From JBBRHF01 sp038223055 (GTDB taxonomy: Bacteria > Actinomycetota > Actinomycetes > JACCUZ01): a DNA stretch of 13,049 bases. The position numbers and the translations under genes were made by a program. A model generated the notes under the pieces. It was not told the DNA's origin, ran no database searches, and saw nothing but the letters and a program-made list of their open reading frames with translations. Position 1 is the stretch's first letter. Each line of letters opens with the position of its first letter. Below are positions 7,846 through 13,049 of the stretch, piece by piece. The stretch spans positions 1 to 13,049 of the forward strand of contig JBBRHF010000129.1 of assembly GCA_038223055.1 (NCBI GenBank), written 5' to 3'.

Positions 7846-9734
7846 TGCGCGACGACCTCCGAGATGACACCCGCGAGTTCGTCTGCCTTGAACGGCAGCC
7901 CACGGACCTGGTTGTAGCTGACCGCGTCGACGAGGAACTTGGCCCGGATCAGCATGGCGAGTTGGCCGCCGAAGCCGTAGCCCAGGTTCATCTCCGGGAT
8001 GAGGACCCGGTCGTAGCGGCGCAGCACGTCCCCGGTGTTGGCGGGGAACGGGTTGAGGTGGCGCAGGTGCGCTTGCGCGACGTCGATGCCGTCGGCCCGC
8101 AGCAGGCGGGCGGCGGCCCCGATCGGCCCGTACGTCGATCCCCACCCCAGCACGAGAACTCTCGCGGCTCCGCTCGGGTCCTCGACCGCGAGCGGGTCGA
8201 TGGTGGCGGCGATGCCCTCGATCTTGGCCTGTCGGGTGCGGACCATGAAGTCGTGGTTGGCGGGGTCGTAGGAGATGTTGCCCGAGCCGTCGGCCTTCTC
8301 GATGCCGCCGATGCGGTGCTCGAGCCCGGCCGTGCCGGGGACGGCCCAGGGCCGCGCCAGCGTGTCGGGATCGCGCACGTAGGGCCAGAACGCCTCGGTG
8401 CCGTCGGGCAGGGTCGTGTTGGGGCCCTGGTGGAAGGCGACCGTGAGGTCGGGCAGGTCCTCCACGACGGGGACCCGCCACGGCTCCGAGCCGTTGGCGA
8501 GGTAGCCGTCGGAGAGCAGGATCACCGGCACGCGGTAGGTCGTGGCGATGCGGGCGGCCTCCATCGCGGCGTCGAAGCAGTCCGCCGGCGAGCGGGGGGC
8601 GACGATGGGCACCGGGGCCTCGCCGTTGCGCCCGAACATGGCCTGCAGCAGGTCGGCCTGCTCGGTCTTGGTGGGCATGCCGGTGGACGGCCCAGCCCGC
8701 TGCACGTCGACGACGACCAGCGGCAACTCGAGCGAGACCCCCAGGCCGATGGTCTCGGCCTTGAGCGCGAGACCGGGACCCGATGTCGTGGTCACCGCCA
8801 GCGAGCCGCCGTAGGCCGCCCCGAGCGCCGCGCCCACGGCCGCGATCTCGTCCTCGGCCTGGAAGGTGCGCACGCCGAAGCGCTTGTGCTTGCTCAGCTC
8901 GTGCAGGATGTCCGACGCCGGGGTGATCGGATAGGAACCGAGGAACAGCGGCAGCCCGCTGCGGCGCGACGCGGCGACCAGGCCGTAGGACAGCGCCACG
9001 TTTCCGGAGATGTTGCGGTAGGTCCCCGGGGCCAGCGCGGCCGGCGCGACCTGGTAGGAGACCGCGAAGTCCTCGGTCGTCTCCCCGAAGCTCCACCCGG
9101 CGTGGAAGGCCGCCACGTTGGCCGCCATGATCTGCTCGTTGCGGGCGAACTTGGCGCGCAGGAACGTGAGCGTCCCCTCGGTGGGGCGGTTGTAGAGCCA
9201 GGACAGCAGGCCGAGGGCGAACATGTTCTTCGCGCGCTCGGCCTCCTTCTTGGTGATGTCGAACTCCTTGAGCGCCGCCACCGTCATCGACGTGAGGCGG
9301 ATGCGGTGCACGGTGTAGGCCTCGAGCGAGCCGTCGTCGAGCGGGTTGCCCGGGTAGCCCACGCGGGTGAGGTTGCGCGGGGTGAACTCGTCGGTGTCCA
9401 CGATGATGTCGGCGCCCCGCGGGAGGCCCTCGACGTTGGCCTTGAGTGCCGCCGGGTTCATCGCGACGAGCACGTCGGGACGGTCGCCCGGGGTCATGAT
9501 GTCGTGGTCGGCGAAGTGCAGCTGAAAGGCCGACACTCCCGGCAGGGTGCCGGCCGGCGCCCGGATCTCGGCCGGGAAGTCGGGCAGCGTGGACAGGTCG
9601 TTGCCGAATGTCGCCGTCTCGGTGGTGAACCGGTCGCCGGTGAGCTGCATGCCGTCGCCGGAGTCTCCGGCGAACCGGATGATCACCCGGTCGAGCTGGT
9701 GCACAGGTTTTGACGCTGAATCGGCCTTTGCCAC
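7842..9734 (-). CDS. korA: 2-oxoglutarate:ferredoxin oxidoreductase, fused gamma-alpha subunit
   Basis: This is the large subunit of KorAB, 630 residues, in which the gamma domain (about 15-200) is fused in front of the alpha pyrimidine-binding domain (about 240-430), followed by C-terminal domains. Marks are RFAGDSGDGMQLTGDRF (20-36), AEIRAPAGTLPGVSAFQ (55-71), SGNVALSYG (243-251), YPITPASDILHELSKHK (268-284), FQAEDEIAAVGAALGAAYGG (291-310), TTSGPGLALKAE (316-327) and GPSTGMPTKTEQADLLQ (348-364). The length and motifs match mycobacterial KorA. No separate ferredoxin or delta-subunit gene is present. The start is GTG at 9734. No good Shine-Dalgarno lies before it, but TAGGCT sits six bases upstream, which suggests a leaderless message. 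It is divergent from nuoA. It probably supplies reduced ferredoxin, and may replace the NAD-linked 2-oxoglutarate dehydrogenase step. Confidence 0.95.
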   Translation of the reverse strand: MAKADSASKPVHQLDRVIIRFAGDSGDGMQLTGDRFTTETATFGNDLSTLPDFPAEIRAPAGTLPGVSAFQLHFADHDIMTPGDRPDVLVAMNPAALKANVEGLPRGADIIVDTDEFTPRNLTRVGYPGNPLDDGSLEAYTVHRIRLTSMTVAALKEFDITKKEAERAKNMFALGLLSWLYNRPTEGTLTFLRAKFARNEQIMAANVAAFHAGWSFGETTEDFAVSYQVAPAALAPGTYRNISGNVALSYGLVAASRRSGLPLFLGSYPITPASDILHELSKHKRFGVRTFQAEDEIAAVGAALGAAYGGSLAVTTTSGPGLALKAETIGLGVSLELPLVVVDVQRAGPSTGMPTKTEQADLLQAMFGRNGEAPVPIVAPRSPADCFDAAMEAARIATTYRVPVILLSDGYLANGSEPWRVPVVEDLPDLTVAFHQGPNTTLPDGTEAFWPYVRDPDTLARPWAVPGTAGLEHRIGGIEKADGSGNISYDPANHDFMVRTRQAKIEGIAATIDPLAVEDPSGAARVLVLGWGSTYGPIGAAARLLRADGIDVAQAHLRHLNPFPANTGDVLRRYDRVLIPEMNLGYGFGGQLAMLIRAKFLVDAVSYNQVRGLPFKADELAGVISEVVAQ

Positions 9735-9746
9735 TAACGCAGCCTA
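9734..9746 (-). promoter_or_regulatory. Candidate -10 element of a leaderless korA promoter
   Basis: On the minus strand TAGGCT (complement of 9741-9746) fits the actinobacterial -10 pattern TANNNT. It is followed by exactly six bases (GCGTTA) and then the GTG start of korA. Transcription would therefore start on the first base of the start codon. Leaderless messages of this form are common in actinobacteria. No convincing -35 hexamer is seen 16-18 nt further upstream. Confidence 0.45.
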
Positions 9747-9748
9747 CG

Positions 9749-9776
9749 TCGACATGATTCGTTCTGGTCCTAGACT
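9749..9776 (+). promoter_or_regulatory. Candidate sigma-70-type promoter for the second nuo operon
   Basis: TCGACA (9749-9754, 5 of 6 against TTGACA) is followed after 16 nt by TAGACT (9771-9776, 4 of 6 against TATAAT). Transcription would start near 9783, giving a 5' leader of about 57 nt before nuoA. The element lies back-to-back with the korA -10, and the two presumed start points are only about 50 bp apart. Confidence 0.5.
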
Positions 9777-9801
9777 GCCCAGCGAGCAAGACCCGGATGC
9801 C

Positions 9802-9839
9802 AGCCGAGGAGCAGCCCGGGCGCAAGCCGAGGAGGCAGC
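9802..9839 (+). repeat. Direct repeat carrying two Shine-Dalgarno-like sites before nuoA
   Basis: AGCCGAGGAGCAGC (9802-9815) is repeated with one inserted base as AGCCGAGGAGGCAGC (9825-9839). The second copy holds GAGGAGG (9829-9835), 4 nt before the nuoA ATG, and is the likely ribosome site. The first copy has a similar GAGGAG without a nuoA-frame start after it. It may be a small duplication in the leader. Confidence 0.55.
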
Positions 9840-10211
9840 ATGGACGGCTTCTACGGGGGCTACGCCATGGTCGGGCTGGTCCTGCTGCTGGGCGTGGGGT
9901 TCGTGACCGTGGCCTTCGCCGCCAACAGCCTGCTGCGCCCGACGGTTCCGGGCGGGGACAAGCTGGTGACCTACGAGTGCGGCGTCGATCCCGTCGGCGA
10001 GGGGTGGGCGCAGAGCCACATCCGCTACTACGTCTTCGCCTACCTCTACGTCATCTTCGCTGTCGACTCCATCTACCTGTTCCCGTGGGCGACGGTGTTC
10101 GCGGCACCCGGCTTCGGCGCCACGACGCTGGTCGAGATGTTCGTCTTCCTCGGTTTCCTCTCGGTCGGCCTGCTCTATGCGTGGAAGAAGGGCGTGCTGA
10201 CGGGGCTGTGA
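9840..10211 (+). CDS. nuoA: NADH-quinone oxidoreductase subunit A (second set)
   Basis: This is a small membrane subunit of complex I at the junction of the membrane arm and the quinone module: 123 residues, the usual length, with three hydrophobic segments (about 8-30, 62-84, 95-117). The cytoplasmic loop carries the family motif YECGVDPVG (45-53) with Cys47, and PW follows in LFPW (80-83). Unusually, the normally conserved acidic pair in the second membrane segment (FDVE in most NuoA) reads FAVD here (Phe73-Asp76), so one acid is missing. The ATG has GAGGAGG 4 nt upstream. It is the first gene of a tight operon, overlaps nuoB by GTGA and is divergent from korA. It is distinct from the complex I operon ending at the left of the window. 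Confidence 0.93.
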   Translation: MDGFYGGYAMVGLVLLLGVGFVTVAFAANSLLRPTVPGGDKLVTYECGVDPVGEGWAQSHIRYYVFAYLYVIFAVDSIYLFPWATVFAAPGFGATTLVEMFVFLGFLSVGLLYAWKKGVLTGL

Positions 10212-10762
10212 GCGGACACCCGGTGGACCTGCCGGCACCGACGGCGGGAGCACCGAGGGTTGCAGCGCCGACGTTGGGCGCACTGCAGCGGATGGCGCCC
10301 GAGCCGATGCGCCTGGTGCTCAACTGGGGGCGTCGCTACAGCCTGTGGGTCTTCAACTTCGGCCTGGCCTGCTGCGCCATCGAGTTCATCGCCGCGTCGA
10401 TGTCGCGGCACGACTTCATCCGCCTGGGCGTGATCCCCTTCGCCCCGGGACCCCGCCAGGCCGACCTGATGGTCGTGTCGGGCACCGTGACCGACAAGAT
10501 GGCCCCGGCGATCGCGCGGCTCTACGAGCAGATGCCCGAGCCCAAGTACGTCATCTCCTTCGGCGCCTGCTCGAACTCCGGCGGGCCCTACTGGGACTCC
10601 TACTGCGTGACCAAGGGTGTCGACCAGATCGTGCCCGTCGATGTCTACGTGCCGGGCTGCCCGCCGCGTCCGGAAGCGCTGCTGCAGGGCATCCTCAAGC
10701 TCCAGGACAAGATCGCCCAGGAGTCGCTGCGCGATCGTTACCAGGTGCACCGTGACGGCTAA
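10208..10762 (+). CDS. nuoB: NADH-quinone oxidoreductase subunit B (second set)
   Basis: This peripheral-arm subunit binds the N2 [4Fe-4S] cluster, which hands electrons to quinone. The protein has 184 residues. The tandem cysteines Cys55-Cys56 (FGLACCAIEF), Cys121 (FGACSNSGG) and Cys151 (YVPGCPPRPEALL) supply the four expected ligands. TVTDKMAPAIARLYEQMPEP (93-112) is typical. The loop that normally reads FRASPRQ is FAPGPRQ here (78-84), losing an arginine near the quinone site. The GTG start at 10208 overlaps the nuoA stop (GTGA). The frame is open back through nuoA to 9797, but the overlap start gives a normal-length protein with a 35-residue N-terminal extension before the conserved core. 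NuoB usually forms the quinone pocket with NuoD, which is not encoded here. Confidence 0.93.
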   Translation: MSGHPVDLPAPTAGAPRVAAPTLGALQRMAPEPMRLVLNWGRRYSLWVFNFGLACCAIEFIAASMSRHDFIRLGVIPFAPGPRQADLMVVSGTVTDKMAPAIARLYEQMPEPKYVISFGACSNSGGPYWDSYCVTKGVDQIVPVDVYVPGCPPRPEALLQGILKLQDKIAQESLRDRYQVHRDG

Positions 10763-11423
10763 CCACGACGCCGCCTCCGGCGGCGGTGCACGCGCCGAGG
10801 AGTTGGCGGGCCGGCTCGCGCCGACCGCCCGAGGGACCTCGGCCCACGGCCAGACCACCGTCGACGTGGACCCGGCGGACTGGGTGGGCGCGCTGACGCT
10901 GGCCCGGGACGAGCTGGGCTTCGGCTACTTCGACTGGATCACCGCCGTCGACCAACTCGCCGAGGGCTTCGATGTCGTGGCCCACCTGTGGTCGCTGCAG
11001 CGCCGAGAGCACCTGCTGATGCGCACCCGGGTCCCGCCCGTCGATCCCCGCCTGGACACCGCGACCGGTGTCTTCGCCGGCGCATCGTGGCATGAGCGGG
11101 AGACCTTCGAGATGTTCGGCATCGACTTCGCCGGCCACCCCCACCTGGTCCCGCTGTTGCTGCCCGAGGGGTTCGAGGGCAATCCGCTGCGCAAGGACTT
11201 CGTGCTCGCCGCGCGGGCGGCCAAGGCGTGGCCCGGCGCCAAGGAGCCCGGCGAGCCCGACGAGCCCGGAGCCGCCTCGCCGAGTCGGCGCAAGACGCGG
11301 CCCCCCGGCGTACCCGATCCGGAGCAGTGGGGCCCTCGCCCGCCCCGCGCCGCGACGTCCCTGCTTCGCAGCTCGCCTCCCGACCAGCCGGAGCGGCCGG
11401 AGCGGCCGGAGGACGGAGCATGA
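10752..11423 (+). CDS. nuoC: NADH-quinone oxidoreductase subunit C (30-kDa subunit, second set)
   Basis: This peripheral-arm subunit helps assemble the quinone module beside NuoB and NuoD: 223 residues. The 30-kDa domain spans about 35-155 and ends in the family signature HERETFEMFGIDFAGHPHL (114-132) and LPEGFEGNPLRKDF (137-150). The tail from about 160 to 223 is rich in Pro, Arg and Glu, ends in repeated PERPE-like residues and is probably disordered. The GTG start at 10752 overlaps nuoB by 11 nt, with AGGTG 4 nt before it; the start is plausible rather than certain because the first 35 residues are not conserved. The stop overlaps the nuoH ATG (ATGA). The next gene is nuoH, not nuoD, and the protein is not a NuoCD fusion. 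Confidence 0.9.
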   Translation: MTANHDAASGGGARAEELAGRLAPTARGTSAHGQTTVDVDPADWVGALTLARDELGFGYFDWITAVDQLAEGFDVVAHLWSLQRREHLLMRTRVPPVDPRLDTATGVFAGASWHERETFEMFGIDFAGHPHLVPLLLPEGFEGNPLRKDFVLAARAAKAWPGAKEPGEPDEPGAASPSRRKTRPPGVPDPEQWGPRPPRAATSLLRSSPPDQPERPERPEDGA

Positions 11424-12379
11424 CCGAGGTCCTCGAGGTGGCGCTGCGGCTCGTGCTCGTCCTGGGCGTGTTCCTCGTCCTGCCGCTGCTCGTGGGCCAG
11501 ACCGAACACAAGGCCATGGCCCACATGCAGTCCCGCCTCGGACCCATGTACGCCGGGGGCTTCCACGGTTGGGCCCAGCTGGTCGCCGACGGCGTGAAGT
11601 TCGCGCAGAAGGAGGACATCGTCCCGGCCCGCGCGGACCGCGCCGTGTTCAAGCTCGCCCCGGCCGTCGCCCTGATCCCCTACCTCGTGGTCCTCGTCGC
11701 GATCCCGCTCGGTCCGGGGCTGGTCGTCCAGGACCTGGACACCGGCCTGTTCTTCGTCCTCGCCGTCATGGGCATCGGCGTGCTCGGCGCCCTGATGGCC
11801 GGCTGGGCCAGCGCCAACAAGTTCGCGCTGCTGGGCGGGCTGCGGACCGCGGCGCAGCTGATGGCCTACGAGCTGCCCTTCCTGCTCGCCGCCGCATCGG
11901 TCGCGATGGCGGCCGGCACCCTCTCGTTGCCCGCCATCCTCGACGCATGGCAGCCCTGGTGGCTGCTCTGGCAGCTGCCCGGCGGCGTGGTCTTCTTCGT
12001 GGCCGGCCTCGCCGAGCTGCAACGGCCGCCGTTCGACATGCCGGTCGCCGACTCGGAGATCATCTTTGGTGCTTACACCGAGTACGGCGGGCTGCGCTTC
12101 GCGTTCTTCCTGCTCGCGGAATACGCCGGCATCGTCGTGCTGTCGGCCATGACGACCGTGCTGTTTCTCGGCGGCTGGCACGGACCGTTCCCCGACCAGC
12201 TCGGCTGGGCCTGGACGCTGGTCAAGACCATGGCGCTGGCGTTCGTGGTCATCTGGTTGCGGGTGTCCTACCCGCGGCTGCGCGAGGACCAGTTGCAGCG
12301 GCTCGCGTGGCAGGCCCTGGTGCCCGTGGCCCTGGCCCAGCTCGCGCTGACCGGCGTGGTCCGGGTGGCGCTGTCGTGA
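11420..12379 (+). CDS. nuoH: NADH-quinone oxidoreductase subunit H (second set)
   Basis: This membrane subunit forms much of the quinone entry chamber and the start of the proton path: 319 residues with about eight hydrophobic segments. Family marks are EHKAMAHMQSRLGP (29-42), ADGVKFAQKEDIVP (56-69), WASANKFALLGGLRTAAQLM (129-148), AYELP (149-153), RPPFDMP (202-208) and EYGGLRFAFFLLAEY (221-235). Two stretches differ from the textbook protein. GPNRVG is replaced by GPMYAG (41-46). The third cytoplasmic loop reads PVADSE (208-213) where most NuoH have PEAEQE, so one loop glutamate is lost. The ATG overlaps the nuoC stop and has GGAGG (11408-11412) 7 nt upstream. The stop overlaps the nuoI GTG. 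NuoG, the usual upstream neighbour of nuoH, is missing. Confidence 0.95.
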   Translation: MTEVLEVALRLVLVLGVFLVLPLLVGQTEHKAMAHMQSRLGPMYAGGFHGWAQLVADGVKFAQKEDIVPARADRAVFKLAPAVALIPYLVVLVAIPLGPGLVVQDLDTGLFFVLAVMGIGVLGALMAGWASANKFALLGGLRTAAQLMAYELPFLLAAASVAMAAGTLSLPAILDAWQPWWLLWQLPGGVVFFVAGLAELQRPPFDMPVADSEIIFGAYTEYGGLRFAFFLLAEYAGIVVLSAMTTVLFLGGWHGPFPDQLGWAWTLVKTMALAFVVIWLRVSYPRLREDQLQRLAWQALVPVALAQLALTGVVRVALS

Positions 12380-13029
12380 ACCGGTCGGGCGTTGCCAAGC
12401 TGCCGGGCGCCGGGTTGGCCAGGGGTCTGGCCGTGACCCTGCGGCGGATGACCCGCCGCTCGGTCACCCAGCAATACCCCGACGTCGCACCCGAGCTGCC
12501 GCCGCGCAGCAGAGGGGTCATCGCGCTGCTCGAGGAGAACTGCACGGTCTGCATGCTGTGCGCCCGCGAGTGCCCGGACTGGTGCATCTACATCGACTCG
12601 CACAAGGAGACGATCCCCGCGCCGCCGGGAGGCCGGGAGCGTCAGCGCAACGTCCTGGATCGGTTCGACATCGACTTCTCGCTGTGCATGTACTGCGGCA
12701 TCTGCATCGAGGTCTGCCCGTTCGACGCGCTGTTCTGGTCCCCCGAGTTCGAGTACGCCGAGCTGGACATCCGCAACCTCACCCACGACAAGGACCGCCT
12801 GGGCCAGTGGATGGCCACCGTGCCGCCGCCGCCCGCGCTCGACGACGGAGCCGAGGTGCCCAAGGAGGTCGAAGCGGCGGCCAAGGCGGTCGCCAAGGCC
12901 GCCGCCACATCCGAACCGCCGATGCCGCCGCCGCCCGCCGCGCCGCTGCCCCCCGCTCCTCCGACGCCGCCGCCGCCCGCCGCGCCGCTGCCCCCCGCCC
13001 CCCCGACGCCACCGGAGGTCACCACGTGA
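12376..13029 (+). CDS. nuoI: NADH-quinone oxidoreductase subunit I, proline-rich tail (second set)
   Basis: This ferredoxin-like subunit carries two [4Fe-4S] clusters linking the electron-input side to NuoB: 217 residues. Cluster ligands are Cys56, Cys59, Cys62 and Cys66 (CTVCMLCARECP) and Cys104, Cys107, Cys110 and Cys114 (CMYCGICIEVCP). An extra Cys70 lies near the first set. The conserved core ends near residue 150. After it come a Lys/Ala-rich stretch (163-178) and a proline-rich tail (181-213) that is not part of the usual subunit and contains a tandem repeat. The GTG start at 12376 overlaps the nuoH stop. The stop overlaps the nuoJ GTG (13026). Without NuoE, NuoF and NuoG encoded nearby, this would be the outermost iron-sulphur subunit and the likely electron entry point. 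Confidence 0.95.
   Translation: MNRSGVAKLPGAGLARGLAVTLRRMTRRSVTQQYPDVAPELPPRSRGVIALLEENCTVCMLCARECPDWCIYIDSHKETIPAPPGGRERQRNVLDRFDIDFSLCMYCGICIEVCPFDALFWSPEFEYAELDIRNLTHDKDRLGQWMATVPPPPALDDGAEVPKEVEAAAKAVAKAAATSEPPMPPPPAAPLPPAPPTPPPPAAPLPPAPPTPPEVTT
12928..13011 (+). repeat. Two-copy 42-bp tandem repeat in the nuoI tail
   Basis: Bases 12928-12969 and 12970-13011 are two head-to-tail copies of a 42-bp unit differing at three positions, all third codon bases. Each encodes the same 14 residues (PPPAAPLPPAPPTP). The whole multiple of three keeps the frame, and the near identity suggests a recent in-frame duplication. Confidence 0.9.
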
Positions 13030-13049
13030 ACCTCGTCGAGGTGGTGTTC
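13026..13049 (+). CDS. nuoJ: NADH-quinone oxidoreductase subunit J (start only)
   Basis: Only the first eight codons lie in the window (GTG start, read as MNLVEVVF), overlapping the nuoI stop by GTGA. The identity comes from gene order, since nuoJ normally follows nuoI, and from a hydrophobic beginning that fits a membrane subunit. The sequence itself is too short to prove it. Confidence 0.6.

Noticed and set aside
7962..9713. Open frame of 583 codons on the + strand opposite korA
   Set aside because: Composition (Gly, Arg, His, Asp, Val repeats) fits a codon-bias shadow; korA on the other strand has full family motifs throughout.
9748..9753. GTCGAC palindrome in the kor-nuoA intergenic region as an operator
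   Set aside because: Only 6 bp, with no symmetry beyond the core; too short to claim a repressor site.
6787..9825. A single 1012-residue protein on the - strand covering korA and korB
   Set aside because: The korB frame happens to stay open across korA, but that upstream part is Arg/Gly/Pro-rich shadow sequence. The real korB starts at 7845 with a good ribosome site and a GTGA overlap.
9797..10762. nuoB starting at ATG 9797 as a 321-residue protein
   Set aside because: The extra part is the out-of-frame shadow of nuoA and its leader; GTG 10208 gives a normal-length NuoB coupled to the nuoA stop.
12640..13025. Glycine/alanine-rich antisense frame opposite the nuoI tail
   Set aside because: It is simply the complement of the proline/alanine-coding repeat.
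1..13049. CRISPR arrays, tRNA or rRNA genes, insertion sequences, prophage or attachment sites
   Set aside because: No spaced repeats, tRNA-like folds, transposase or integrase genes were seen; the window is almost wholly occupied by conserved metabolic genes of uniform composition.

Overview
The window is high-GC DNA (about 70 % by eye) with many GTG starts, 4-nt GTGA/ATGA gene overlaps and menaquinone-type respiratory genes. It is best read as the chromosome of an actinobacterium; the genus cannot be fixed from the sequence. Nearly all of it is coding, and no gene-free stretch exceeds about 110 bases.

Left part (1-5715, + strand): the 3' end of a proton-pumping NADH dehydrogenase (complex I) operon, nuoL (5' end cut by the window edge), nuoM and nuoN. 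A long-chain polyprenyl diphosphate synthase follows 19 nt later and probably makes the menaquinone side chain. A short intergenic gap (5716-5781) separates these genes from genes on the opposite strand.

Middle (5782-9734, - strand): a RarD-type EamA-family permease, then korB and korA. These encode the beta subunit and the fused gamma-alpha subunit of a two-subunit 2-oxoglutarate:ferredoxin oxidoreductase, which makes reduced ferredoxin. korA and korB overlap by 4 nt.

Right part (9840-13049, + strand): a second nuo gene set, divergent from korA across a 105-bp intergenic region: nuoA, nuoB, nuoC, nuoH, nuoI and the first 8 codons of nuoJ. nuoC runs straight into nuoH with a 4-nt overlap, so nuoD, nuoE, nuoF and nuoG are absent from their usual places. 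These are the 49-kDa quinone-site subunit and the NADH-oxidising module.

The most interesting reading is that korAB and the second nuo set form one functional unit: KorAB reduces ferredoxin, and a complex I variant without the NADH module oxidises it and passes electrons to menaquinone while pumping protons. Second-set subunits differ from the canonical ones at conserved positions: an acid is missing in NuoA, a glutamate in the NuoH loop and an arginine in the NuoB quinone-site loop. NuoI carries a proline-rich tail with a 42-bp tandem duplication. The electron donor and the source of NuoD are inferences. As I recall, Streptomyces genomes have a similar neighbourhood, so the layout may be a conserved but little-studied actinobacterial system.
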